The notes under the pieces were generated by a model, which saw only the letters and a list, made by a program, of their open reading frames with translations, was not told the DNA's origin and did not search any database. Below, in pieces: positions 7,800 through 16,128 of a stretch of DNA of 22,737 nucleotides; within the stretch, counting starts at the first letter, position 1, and each line of letters starts with the position of its first letter. The stretch is from CALMEE01 sp041748315 (lineage in GTDB: Bacteria > Planctomycetota > Planctomycetia > Pirellulales > Pirellulaceae), in assembly GCA_041748315.1 (NCBI GenBank), contig JBGTDM010000175.1:1-22737 (forward strand), read 5' to 3'. The position numbers and the translations under genes were made by a program.

Positions 7800-8132
7800 C
7801 TATTCCGGTTGCACGACGACAGCCGTTCCATACGCGTACATTTCTGAAGCGCCCGCCGTCACGGCACTCGTCGTAAATCGCACGTTAACCACCGCGTTGG
7901 CCCCGAGTTGCTGAGCCTGCTGCAGCATGCGATTCATCGCTTCACGACGAGACTCTGTTAACAGCTCCGTGTACCCTTTAAGTTCGCCACCCACCAAGTT
8001 CTTGAGACTCGCCGCGATATCACGACCAGCATGTTTCGCGCGAACCGTGTTGCCCTGGACGATTCCCTTGACTTGGACAATACGAAAGCCCGGAATCGTT
8101 TCGGTGTTGACTACAAAAATTTGATTTTCCAT
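7800..8132 (-). CDS. ybjQ: YbjQ/UPF0145 family protein
   Basis: A 110-residue soluble protein of the UPF0145 (YbjQ) family, close to the usual 103-110 residues. Family features are the start with TETIPGFRIVQVKGIVQGNTVRAKHAGRDI, then GGELKGYTELLTESRREAMNRMLQQAQQLGANAVVNVRF, and a final YGTAVVV strand. Members form pentamers in solved structures and are described as putative heavy-metal-binding proteins, but no biochemical role is settled. It is the first gene of a two-gene minus-strand unit with a membrane-anchored paralogue 13 bases downstream. The ATG at 8132 is the only start that gives the standard N-terminus. The ribosome-binding site (AGGA about 12 bases away) is weak. The family call is firm. 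Confidence 0.93.
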   Translation of the reverse strand: MENQIFVVNTETIPGFRIVQVKGIVQGNTVRAKHAGRDIAASLKNLVGGELKGYTELLTESRREAMNRMLQQAQQLGANAVVNVRFTTSAVTAGASEMYAYGTAVVVQPE

Positions 8133-8344
8133 ATCGGAAGAAGTCCTGGATTGAAGGGAATTGCTGAGATCAAGCCGCCTTTCAACAAACTTCGCTCCAT
8201 TCTAAGTCAATCGTCTTTTTTGAAAATGGCCAAAATTCAAAACTTTATTGTTTGGGCTGGAGTATTACCCAACGTTGAACTGCCGGTACGGTACCATGCG
8301 GAGCGAGTTGTTTGAGCGTTTATCAAGTTTTTTGGGACGATCAC

Positions 8345-9463
8345 ATGGACAATGCAATGATTTTCGCTCGGCTCCCATCCCACACTCTGGCAATCCTCGT
8401 CTCCAAGCGCTGCTTGCCATTCGGTTTCGGACTGGTACTGTGCATCCTCCACCTCCCGTGTCATGCCCAGTCGAATCCTACCGGAGGGCCGATTCGTACG
8501 GTATCAAGCGGCGCCGATATTGTTCCTAAATCTACGGTCGCATACCTGGAGATTCGTCAACCCAAAGCGTTGCTCAACACCATCCTGCAACATCCACTGC
8601 GCGGGAACGTCGAAAAGTTCTCAATTGTGAAACAGATTTCCAGGAAGAGTCGTTCAAAAATGTCCCGCTTTTACTTGGGTTAATAAAAATGAAGTTTGGT
8701 CAGGAGTGGCACGAATTCCTGGCAACGCTCTCGGAACAAGGCATCTTTTTATGTGTCGATGACGCGACTGAAGGTGTGGCGCTGCTATTTCATTCAGGAT
8801 CCGAAAATGTATTAATCCTACAGCACCGGCTCGATGCAAAGCTGTAGGCCAGCCTTTCCAGGCTGACGCCGTTTACCTGGTTTGTGCCAAACCGGGAGGA
8901 TTGGATCAGCCTGGAAAGGCTGACGTACATACATTGCGCCGTAGGATTATAAGGAAGCAGCTGGATCTTTGCTCGGTCTAATCAAATCCGAAGCGACAAG
9001 AAACGGTGATCAAATTCCCTATCAATTGACCGAATACCGAGGTCACAAAGTCGCACGATTCGATGCCGGAATCATGGCCCGAGTGGGAAGTTCGCTGCTT
9101 CGTTCGAATCAAACAGAACTTGCAAAAGAGGTCGCTGACAATTTGATTGACGGCGCACCGGATTCACTGAGCAGCCAATCCAGTTTTTTCGATTCGTTCC
9201 AGCACCAAGGTGACTCGGACATCTGGCCGTATGTCGACCTTGAAAGTCTGCGGACGCGACAGTTTGCACGCGAACTGTTGTCTAGAAGGACTGATAATCT
9301 CGCTGCGAAACTGCTGATCGGCGGGATTTTGGAAGCACTCAAACATGGCTCGACGGCGACATTTAGCGCGAAGCTCAACCGAGAGAAACTGGCGATCGCT
9401 CGATTGTTGGGCAAATGTCAGTGTTGTGGGCAACGGTGCGTTCAGGTCAAAGTGTCGGCCTGA
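8345..9463 (+). pseudogene. Broken secreted-protein gene (frameshift plus MITE insertion)
   Basis: Three pieces together read as one protein. Piece 1 (8345 to about 8640) has a signal peptide (CLPFGFGLVLCILHLPCHAQS) and DIVPKSTVAYLEIRQPKALLNTILQHPL, a pattern I associate with large secreted planctomycete proteins of DUF3352-like type. Near 8636-8641 the frame shifts; one missing T in ATTTCC would restore it. Piece 2 (about 8641-8812) continues in another frame (EESFKNVPLLLGLIKMKFG, then WHEFLATLSEQGIFLCVDD). It is then interrupted by the family A element at 8813-8949. Piece 3 (about 8951-9463) reads GSLLGLIKSEA, EYRGHKVARFDAGIMARVG, then YVDLESLRTRQFARELL. The stop at 9461-9463 lies inside a REP-like repeat, so the original 3' end is probably lost. 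Removing the MITE with one TA does not fully restore the frame. An apparent TTG start at 8969 is not a real gene start. Confidence 0.75.
8813..8949 (-). mobile_element. 137-bp MITE-like element, family A, copy 2
   Basis: The reverse complement of the element at 1852-1988: the same length, 8 mismatches, and ends TAATCCTAC / GTAGGATTA. TA lies at both junctions. It is inserted into the coding sequence of the broken gene at 8345-9463, between the VDDATEGVALLFHSGSENV reading and the GSLLGLIKSEA reading, which shows directly that this element type moves. Confidence 0.88.
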
Positions 9464-9522
9464 GGATGTGTCGGCCTGAGGACAGGCCGACCTACTGTAG
9501 CTGCCGCTGTCCCCAGCGGCAG
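9452..9522. repeat. REP-like cluster: 16-bp tandem pair and two 9-bp hairpins
   Basis: Two tandem 16-base units beginning GTGTCGGCCTGAGGA occupy 9452-9483. The second unit forms the left arm of a hairpin (GTCGGCCTG, loop AGGA, CAGGCCGAC, 9470-9491). After nine bases (CTACTGTAG) a second hairpin follows (CTGCCGCTG, loop TCCC, CAGCGGCAG, 9501-9522). Both have perfect 9-bp stems and 4-base loops, typical of REP or BIME-like intergenic repeats. No T-run follows, so a terminator role is less likely. The broken gene's reading ends inside the first unit. Confidence 0.8.
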
Positions 9523-9585
9523 ATTGCCCCCCAACACGCTTTCCATGTGAGAAATGCGGGCTAGCCGTTCAAACTCTGATGACGT

Positions 9586-10095
9586 TTAGGGAGTTTGCTT
9601 CGGGTTAACCGAATTCGGGCAGTCGTCAGTCGCCAGTCCGCTGTCCAACTCGGTGATCCATAGTGAAAACGGGCCGATTGAGGGTTTTAAAAATTTGCTC
9701 ACATTTTCGCCCGAGTTGTCGATCGTGATTTCGATCGTGTTGGAAACTCGCAAGAGTTGGGTGATGTCGATCAGGGGGACACACTCATTCATCGTGCGAT
9801 CATCAAAGAGTAATTGCTCCCCGTTAAGGCGTACCTTGCAAGCGCCAAGCGGCATTTCGAAGGGAAACTTTACCGACAAATTGTCCAACTCGTCAATTCG
9901 AGGCCAATGAAAGGTTCGTTTGAGCACGAGGGGTTCGAAACCCGCATCCTCGATGCCACTCCGCTTCAAAATATCCGGCACACCTAGCCGTCGATCAAAC
10001 AAAAAGGTGCCAACATGATGACCGGCCAGACATTGCCAAGGGCCATGTAAACGGATGGAATGATGATGTTCAGCAGTCACTTGCAAAACAGGCAT
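9586..10095 (-). CDS. Orphan beta-sandwich protein resembling a GH2 sugar-binding domain
   Basis: A protein of about 169 residues with no signal peptide or membrane segment. The pattern RLHGPWQC near the start, LVLKRTFHWPRIDELDNLSVKFPFE, then CKVRLNGEQLLFDDR, VPLIDITQLLRVSNTIEITIDN is that of a jelly-roll domain like the N-terminal sugar-binding domain of family 2 glycoside hydrolases (arms of the type R.F..P, V.LNG, DIT..L....N.I.I). No catalytic domain follows, so enzymatic activity is not expected. The frame extends to a TTG at 10125, but ATG at 10095 is the first ATG and gives MPVLQVTAEHHH. Neither has a clear ribosome-binding site. It lies about 107 bases after the stop of the prepilin gene on the same strand and may be co-transcribed. 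The fold call is tentative, and the role is unknown. Confidence 0.6.
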   Translation of the reverse strand: MPVLQVTAEHHHSIRLHGPWQCLAGHHVGTFLFDRRLGVPDILKRSGIEDAGFEPLVLKRTFHWPRIDELDNLSVKFPFEMPLGACKVRLNGEQLLFDDRTMNECVPLIDITQLLRVSNTIEITIDNSGENVSKFLKPSIGPFSLWITELDSGLATDDCPNSVNPKQTP

Positions 10096-10178
10096 GAGCA
10101 ATAATGATTGACGAATCGACCACAAAAAAATTTGGCCGGGTTATCGATTCCATCGACGACAATATGGGCGCTGATAGG

Positions 10179-10196
10179 GGCGGCGACATCGCCGCC
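10179..10196. other. GC-rich hairpin between two minus-strand genes
   Basis: A perfect 8-bp stem (GGCGGCGA facing TCGCCGCC) with a two-base loop lies six bases beyond the stop of the prepilin gene. It lacks a T-run, so it is not a standard intrinsic terminator. It may slow transcription, protect an mRNA end, or be a REP fragment. Confidence 0.55.
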
Positions 10197-10201
10197 GATA
10201 A

Positions 10202-11545
10202 CTATTCAGGCACAAAACTATGCCGAATCGTTTGCTGGCGGACTTGGCCAGAGTTCTTTTCAATCAACCGAAAAGTAACTTGCAACGATCGAATCGGGTG
10301 GGGATAGGGTGGAAGGGTTTCTCGTTCCGCTTCGTCGTCAACGCCTCCAAAGTTATTGTTGTCAACGCCATCTGTTCCCTGATCGATCAAACCGTCACCA
10401 TCCTGATCAATGCCGTCGTATTCGTAATGCGGCGACCAGGTACACCAGGTTCTTCCGATTCCATTCAAGACAAAATCTAAGTCCAACTTTGATTTCGGTT
10501 CAGGGTACTGGGAGAACCATGGCTCAATCGGAACAATCCCAAAACCCATAGCTTGAGCAAAACCTAAATCAACGTAGGCCCCTTCGGATTGAGTACCGAG
10601 TAACCCAAATCCTGGATCTGCTGGATCAATGACTTGTTCGGCGAACTCCTTAATCCAACAGTTGGGCGAGAAGACCTTGACATCGAATGCAGCGACACCG
10701 GTCAATACAATATCTTCACCCTGGCGCTCGCCCTGCAGTTGGCGATTGAATATGATCCCTGGGTCAATCTCATGCGGAAAACCAAGGTTTGGCGTGGCTC
10801 GGCGAATATGGGCAAATCGGTTTTCTCGCTTCGCGAGATCGGCAAGCGAATTCATGACGATACCGGGTCCGGCGACGGGCCGTGCTGCCAGATCATTATG
10901 AGCATAAAAGTCATTCATGTTGGTAAACGAGGTGGTCAAATCGGGTCGTACCAGCAACACGCGTCGATGCAATGTCAGATTTTCCGCGTATTGTACTTCG
11001 TTATCCGCAATCACGTCGTTATGCTTCACCCACCAGATAACCTCGGCGACGTATGACTCGACAACCGTTGCAACGCCCGCCGGATCGTTCGGATCGATCC
11101 AGCGCCCTCGAAACGGACGACCTGAACTTCGGACCGTCATCGCCAGGATGTCGTCATAGTCCCCTAGGTAACTGGTACCGGCGACGAGTGGATTATTCAG
11201 ATTTGCCGCAACGTCTACCATTCCACCACCAATCCGTTGACGATTGTCCATTACGGGGCCTTCGACAATTGTGAAGTAACCATTGGTACTCGCTTCAATG
11301 CTATTTGGACGGAGCGGTACGGTTACATTTTCAAGATCACTGCGAAGCGTCTCAGCTGCATTGCGGAGCTGCGATGCCATCTCAATGGTCGCTCGACCTT
11401 TAGTCATTTGCTCACTGGCGACCTTAAATGCACGTACCATCACCAGCAAGATCACCGTGGACAGGACCACCGAAATCAACAGTTCGATAAGCGTAATGCC
11501 CCGGCGTTCGCTCATTCGATTCATTATTCGTTGCACGTTGTACAT
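10202..11545 (-). CDS. Prepilin-like protein with N-terminal methylation signal and calcium-loop motif
   Basis: A 447-residue protein with a type IV pilin / type II secretion leader: RRGITLIELLISVVLSTVILL, with cleavage expected between Gly16 and Ile17 and Glu21 at mature +5. It is much longer than ordinary minor pseudopilins (GspJ/PulJ, near 200 residues) but has the same layout of an N-terminal helix, a helix rich in charged residues (SEQMTKGRATIEMASQLRNAAETLRSDLE) and a beta-rich C-terminal body. Residues about 377-404 (DGIDQDGDGLIDQG and a second DGVDNNN block) form Asp-rich loops like those of thrombospondin type 3 or dockerin calcium sites. The ATG at 11545 has GGAG nine bases upstream. 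It is probably exported through a PilD/GspO-type peptidase route and assembled or anchored in the membrane. The specific role is unknown. Confidence 0.85.
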   Translation of the reverse strand: MYNVQRIMNRMSERRGITLIELLISVVLSTVILLVMVRAFKVASEQMTKGRATIEMASQLRNAAETLRSDLENVTVPLRPNSIEASTNGYFTIVEGPVMDNRQRIGGGMVDVAANLNNPLVAGTSYLGDYDDILAMTVRSSGRPFRGRWIDPNDPAGVATVVESYVAEVIWWVKHNDVIADNEVQYAENLTLHRRVLLVRPDLTTSFTNMNDFYAHNDLAARPVAGPGIVMNSLADLAKRENRFAHIRRATPNLGFPHEIDPGIIFNRQLQGERQGEDIVLTGVAAFDVKVFSPNCWIKEFAEQVIDPADPGFGLLGTQSEGAYVDLGFAQAMGFGIVPIEPWFSQYPEPKSKLDLDFVLNGIGRTWCTWSPHYEYDGIDQDGDGLIDQGTDGVDNNNFGGVDDEAERETLPPYPHPIRSLQVTFRLIEKNSGQVRQQTIRHSFVPE

Positions 11546-11644
11546 GCTGATCGTCTCCGCTATCTATCCGATTACGATGTTTTGTATCATTGAATGATCG
11601 CCGCGTAAATTCAATTGACATTGGCGAATTTACTCCCAGCGGGA

Positions 11645-11714
11645 TAATGGGGTCAGGTACCAAATCCTAGAAAGGCCCTGCGGGTGATTCGCAGTTTTGG
11701 TACCTGAACCCATT
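11645..11714. repeat. REPIN-like inverted repeat, copy 1
   Basis: The left arm ATGGGGTCAGGTACCAAA and the right arm TTTGGTACCTGAACCCAT are near-perfect inverses separated by about 30 bases that include CTAGAAAGGCCCTGCGGGTGA. Two REP-like arms of this GGTACC-centred type are common in bacteria carrying IS200-like REP-associated transposases (established for REPINs in general). No transposase gene is in the window. Confidence 0.7.
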
Positions 11715-12336
11715 TTCCCTAAGTATACCAGCTTGCTCGTTGTAATCGCCACAAAAGACCGCAAACTAACTCAAAATCGAATCGATCGTCGTTCAATTCG
11801 AACGCTAGAAAGGCACAGGTCGGGTCATTCGTGCACCGAAATCGTCGCCGTCCCGACCCATTTTGGGACAACAATATCAGATTGAGACACTTAGCAGCCA
11901 CAATCATGCCCATGAGTTCGCTGGTTTTCCACGAAATGCGAGCAATTCTCCACTTCTTGTCCTATGGGGGACGATTTCGGCCTGTTGAACGTATTGTATC
12001 CGCAAAATCCGCGCCAACTTCTGGTGAAGTCAAGCGATTGGGCATCAAAGACGAATTCGAAGTTTCCCCATGAAACCGTTCGATTTCACTGAATCTCCGG
12101 TTCAGACTGGCCCATGCTCTTCAGTTTCATTGCTAGATTTTGTTGGTTTTTGCCAGAGTGCGAGAAAGAAACTTTGAACGAGTTCGTGGAAAGAGGGGCT
12201 GGGTCCGCATCGATCCAAACTCGGGTATTGAAACGGTTGAATGCGAAGCAGCATACCAGAAAACCATTTAGAAACCATTTAGTCGCGCAATCCGTACAGT
12301 TTCCGGTAATAAGCCGATAGGTCCAATGCGACTGGA

Positions 12337-12404
12337 AAATAGGGCAGGTTCCAAGAGCCGGAACGCCTTCGGGTGCTTCGCACTTTAGGTACCGGCCCCA
12401 TTTC
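12337..12404. repeat. REPIN-like inverted repeat, degenerate copy 2
   Basis: Follows the same plan as the element at 11645-11714: a left arm AATAGGGCAGGTTCCAA, a middle with CGGGTGCTTCGCACTTT (compare CGGGTGATTCGCAGTTT) and a right arm GGTACCGGCCCCATTT. The middle is better conserved than the arms. It lies about 170 bases before the TPR gene. Confidence 0.6.
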
Positions 12405-12576
12405 CCCGGTGCAATCGGGAGTCTTTTCCAAATCAGGCGGCAATCCTTTTACAATAATCATTCATCGGTTGCGAATTCACTGTTCCCTCGCAATCCGGCG
12501 GTATAGACTGAAATTTGAATTGGCCACTACCTGCAACGCGCTTGCCGGTTAAATGTCGTATTGAAGGTCCTAGTGA

Positions 12577-15500
12577 ATGAACGAATTCCATCCATTTGAA
12601 AGTGCAATGTTGCAAACGAAGAATCCTGCTTTGCCCAGCCCAATCAGTGGGGTTGGACGCCCCGTCTTGATGCGGCGATGCCTGACAGAAGTCGGCACGA
12701 CGAGCCCAACGGTTAAATCTGAGAAAATCGCTTTCTGTGATGATCATCGCGATCCCTTAGTCGAGCCTTCACGGGTTAAATGGCGAAACTTGGGGATATT
12801 GGCGAGTGGTTTGATTATTTGTTGTCTGTTGACGAGTCGTGCCATTGCGAGCCCACTCTTCCAGGACAACCTGCCAGCGATACCCCAGGAGGCCGAACAG
12901 ATCAACAGCACGGCTGCTGGGCTGCATAACAGCGGCGAGTACGAACTGGCGGCTCAGAAGTGGCAGGAACTCTTGCAGAAATTTCCGGAAACGCCGCTAA
13001 GCAATAAGGCTCGATACTATCTCGGAGTCTGTCAATACAGCTTGCAGGATTTTCAGGCGGCCGCCGAAACTTTTCGGGAAACGATTGACAAGGCATCAGG
13101 CGATTCCACGTTTAACAACATGCCCGATGCGTATTTACTTTATGGCTACAGTCAATTTTCGCTGGCAAAGGCTCAACAGGTCCAAGATGAAGAGCAGGCG
13201 GCGAGACTCATTGCGGACGCGATTGGGGCTTATGATACGTTGCTGGAAAAGTTTCCAGAACACAAATTGGTACAAGACGCATATTACTTTAAAGGCGAGG
13301 CGTTGTATCTTGGCGGGAATCTCGATCAGGCGATCGCCGCCTACCAGACGTTGGTTGACGGGTTTCCGCAGGGGAGTTTTTACCAACAGGCATTGTTTTA
13401 CCTCGGTGAGACTCAATTTGAGTCAGGTGACTTTCAAAGCGCGTCCGAATCCGGCAAACGATTCTTGAGCGAGTTTGCCGACGGAAGCTTTGTTGACCAA
13501 GTCCGCATGCGAATTCCAAGTGCCGGGATTCAACTCGCTTTAGCGGCCGCGAATGCCGGCGAAGCGGAATCTGCCGGAGAGCTTTTCAAATCCGCAGAAA
13601 CAGAATTGGCTGCGTTGGCTGCCGATGAGTCCTTTGCAGCGCGTGATGACGCGTTGTTCAAACAGGCGTTTTGCATCCTGCACCAACAAAGAATTGAAGA
13701 AGCTGCTCAAACTTACGCGCGATTAGCCGAATCATTTCCAGAGTCCGCACGCGCGGCTGAAGCGGCGATCTCGGCAGGCCGTTTCTTTTTCAAGGCCAAC
13801 AATTACGCATTAGCCAAGCAATGGCTGGGGCACGTCGAACGAGCAGAGAATCAATATTTTCTGGAAGCCAACCACTGGCTATGCCGCATCGGATTGCTCG
13901 AAGGTGAATTTGCCGAAACCCTTGAACGCGCCGTTGCAGCGCTGAAACAGGCGACGGGAAGCCCACTGGAAATTAGCTTGATGCTGGATGCGGGAGACGC
14001 GCTGTTCGAAATCGCCGAGCGAAGGGGTGAGGCGGCTGCATTTTATCAACAGGCTGCCGAGAAATTCCCAACCCACGAACTGGCCCCTCAAGCCCTTTAC
14101 AATGCAGCATTCACTCAGATGAATGTTGGTAATTTCGATCAGGCCAAACAACTCGCAGAAACCTTTGCTCAAAAATACACCACCCATGAATTCTATCCCG
14201 ATGTTCGAGAGATCACGGCAGAGATTCATATGAAGCAAAACGATTTGCTGAATGCTCAACAGACCTTCGAGGAAATTGCGGCCCGTTTTCACGACCACCC
14301 CAATCGGGACCGCTGGAACAATCGGGTGGGTTGGGTACGGTTCCTGCAACAGGACTACGACGAAGTCATTGCCTGGCTGCGACCCCTTGTGACAGATTTT
14401 CGCAATCCAAGCGATCAAGCCGAAGCACTGTTTCGGATCGCCTCCAGCCAGTTCCAATTGCAGCAATTTGAAAAGTCCAAAGAGGCATGTCAAGAGTCGT
14501 TGGTCGCAGACAAAAACTGGAATCAAGTCGATCAAGTCTATTTGTTGTTGGGCCGATCAGAACACGCGCTTGGCAACCTGGACGGAGCCCTCGAGGTATT
14601 GAAAAAGCTCATATCCGATAGGCCGAACTCCGCTTTAATGAGTGAGACCAACTACCGAATCGCTGAAATCTATTATGAACAACAGGAATTCACACTTGCT
14701 CGGGAGCAGTATCAGAAAGTCATCGATCTCAACGAGTCCGAATTCATGCCCTATGCGCTTTATGGAATCGCTTGGCTCGAAATGAAGCAAGAACAATTCG
14801 ATGATGCGATTCGCTCGTTTGACAGGATTGTAAGTGACTACTCGGGACACGCACTCGAAAATGATGCCCTGTTGGGCCGTGGTATGTCGCATCGATTGAA
14901 GGGGAATCTCGAGGCAGCGATTGAGGACTTGGATCTTGTTTCGAAGGCGAGTGTCAGCGATGATCAGAAACTTTCTGCGATGTACGAGCGAGGGTTGGCG
15001 GAAGTAGGGCTCGCACGTTGGGAAGCCGCAATTGACACATTTTCCACACTGATTGAAAAAGCGCCGCAGTCGGCGTTGACCGATCGTTACCTCTATGAAC
15101 TTGCGTGGGCACAACATGAACACGGCAGCGAAACGGAGTCGGCAAACAACTTTGCCCAACTGGCACAACAGTTTCCAGCCAGCCCGCTCGCAGCCGAATC
15201 GCACTTTCGAGCGGCTTTGTTCGCTTACCAGAACAAGGATTACAGCCAGGCAATCGAAGGGTTCGAGGCGTGTAAGACGTTAACGACCAGCGAATCGCTC
15301 AAAGAAAAAGCGATGTTTCGACTCGCATGGTCCCATTTCCACTTAGGACAATTCAATGAGTCGCATGATGGATTTAAGGCTCAAGTTGATGCCTTTCCCC
15401 AAGGCGAGTTGGCTGTGGACGCACTGACGATGATTGGCGAATCGCTTCACAAGTCAAACCAGCATGCATTAGCGGTCACCGCCTACCGGGTTGCCATCCC

Positions 15501-16077
15501 AGAATTGGCCAAGTCGACCACCGCAACTCCGGGCATGGAACTCTTGTCTCGGTTGCATGGAGCTCAGTCCGCAAACTTGGCACATGATTACACCGTGGCT
15601 CTCGAATTTGCCGCGCCGATCATTGAACAAAAGCCCGAATGGGAGTTTCTTCCCGAGACCTGGTTTGAAATCGGGCTGGCCCATCATGGATTGGGTGAGA
15701 ACGAACAGGCCATCGAGGCTTGGGAAAGAGTCGTCGGCACTTTTAACGCGACCGGGGCTCGAGCGCGGTTCATGTTGGGCGAAACTCTTTTTGGTCAAAA
15801 GAAATTTGACGAAGCAGTACAGCAGTTCAAGTTGGTGATTTTCGGTTATGGCGGAGATCTGGCGACTGACCAGGTCAAAAAGTGGCAAGCCAACTCGGCT
15901 TACGAAGCGGCACGTTGTAATTTCGTTCGAATCAGTACCACAACAGATGCTGCTTTGAAACAATCGTTGATTGACGAAGCGACCAAAATGTTTCAAATGG
16001 TCGTCGATAAGTATCCTGACAGCTCGTTTGTCGAAGACTCGCGCAAAAACTTAAACACTCTGGAGTCGCTGAAATAG
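12577..16077 (+). CDS. Large tetratricopeptide-repeat protein of the ExbB/ExbD operon
   Basis: A 1166-residue protein, first gene of a four-gene plus-strand cluster. A hydrophilic leader (residues 1-68) precedes one hydrophobic segment (about 72-91) ending TSRAIA, which could be a signal peptide cut before Ser92 or an anchor. From about residue 95 to the end the chain is a long series of TPR-like helical pairs: LHNSGEYELAAQKWQELLQKFPETPLSNKARYYLG is typical, and the pattern (aromatic, Ala at set positions, FP, then a small-residue helix) recurs over and over. This is the pattern of periplasmic TPR proteins such as YbgF/CpoB and BamD-type scaffolds, but far longer. The ATG at 12577 has AAGG about ten bases upstream. 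Later Mets at residues 11 and 32 are possible starts. The exbB-like gene starts 51 bases downstream. It probably acts as a periplasmic protein-protein scaffold. The partner is unknown. Confidence 0.88.
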   Translation: MNEFHPFESAMLQTKNPALPSPISGVGRPVLMRRCLTEVGTTSPTVKSEKIAFCDDHRDPLVEPSRVKWRNLGILASGLIICCLLTSRAIASPLFQDNLPAIPQEAEQINSTAAGLHNSGEYELAAQKWQELLQKFPETPLSNKARYYLGVCQYSLQDFQAAAETFRETIDKASGDSTFNNMPDAYLLYGYSQFSLAKAQQVQDEEQAARLIADAIGAYDTLLEKFPEHKLVQDAYYFKGEALYLGGNLDQAIAAYQTLVDGFPQGSFYQQALFYLGETQFESGDFQSASESGKRFLSEFADGSFVDQVRMRIPSAGIQLALAAANAGEAESAGELFKSAETELAALAADESFAARDDALFKQAFCILHQQRIEEAAQTYARLAESFPESARAAEAAISAGRFFFKANNYALAKQWLGHVERAENQYFLEANHWLCRIGLLEGEFAETLERAVAALKQATGSPLEISLMLDAGDALFEIAERRGEAAAFYQQAAEKFPTHELAPQALYNAAFTQMNVGNFDQAKQLAETFAQKYTTHEFYPDVREITAEIHMKQNDLLNAQQTFEEIAARFHDHPNRDRWNNRVGWVRFLQQDYDEVIAWLRPLVTDFRNPSDQAEALFRIASSQFQLQQFEKSKEACQESLVADKNWNQVDQVYLLLGRSEHALGNLDGALEVLKKLISDRPNSALMSETNYRIAEIYYEQQEFTLAREQYQKVIDLNESEFMPYALYGIAWLEMKQEQFDDAIRSFDRIVSDYSGHALENDALLGRGMSHRLKGNLEAAIEDLDLVSKASVSDDQKLSAMYERGLAEVGLARWEAAIDTFSTLIEKAPQSALTDRYLYELAWAQHEHGSETESANNFAQLAQQFPASPLAAESHFRAALFAYQNKDYSQAIEGFEACKTLTTSESLKEKAMFRLAWSHFHLGQFNESHDGFKAQVDAFPQGELAVDALTMIGESLHKSNQHALAVTAYRVAIPELAKSTTATPGMELLSRLHGAQSANLAHDYTVALEFAAPIIEQKPEWEFLPETWFEIGLAHHGLGENEQAIEAWERVVGTFNATGARARFMLGETLFGQKKFDEAVQQFKLVIFGYGGDLATDQVKKWQANSAYEAARCNFVRISTTTDAALKQSLIDEATKMFQMVVDKYPDSSFVEDSRKNLNTLESLK

Positions 16078-16128
16078 TCCACTTGATCGTCAGTGCCATG
16101 AAGCAACGTTTGACATGCAAACTGGAAA

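Larger units (their letters stand above)
11546..12576. other. 1-kb repeat-bearing gap without a supported gene
   Basis: Short open frames here (plus 11831-12073 and 12114-12320; minus 11719-11913 and 12433-12747) lack domains, signal peptides or good starts and are not called. What can be seen are REPIN-like inverted repeats at 11645-11714 and 12337-12404, with a possible decayed third one near 11805-11870. The gap must also hold promoters for the prepilin gene and for the TPR operon, which I cannot place. Confidence 0.5.

Noticed and set aside
8969..9463. Independent 164-codon gene with a TTG start
   Set aside because: It reads as the continuation of the gene starting at 8345, with coding-like sequence continuing upstream of the TTG to the MITE junction. 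It is therefore a pseudogene fragment.
9452..9530. CRISPR-like or tandem array
   Set aside because: Only two 16-base direct units with no spacers; the structure is better explained by REP-like hairpins.
13879..15204. Long minus-strand frames opposite the TPR gene
   Set aside because: The plus strand has a clear continuous TPR pattern; the opposite frames are Cys/Phe/Leu/Arg-rich shadows.
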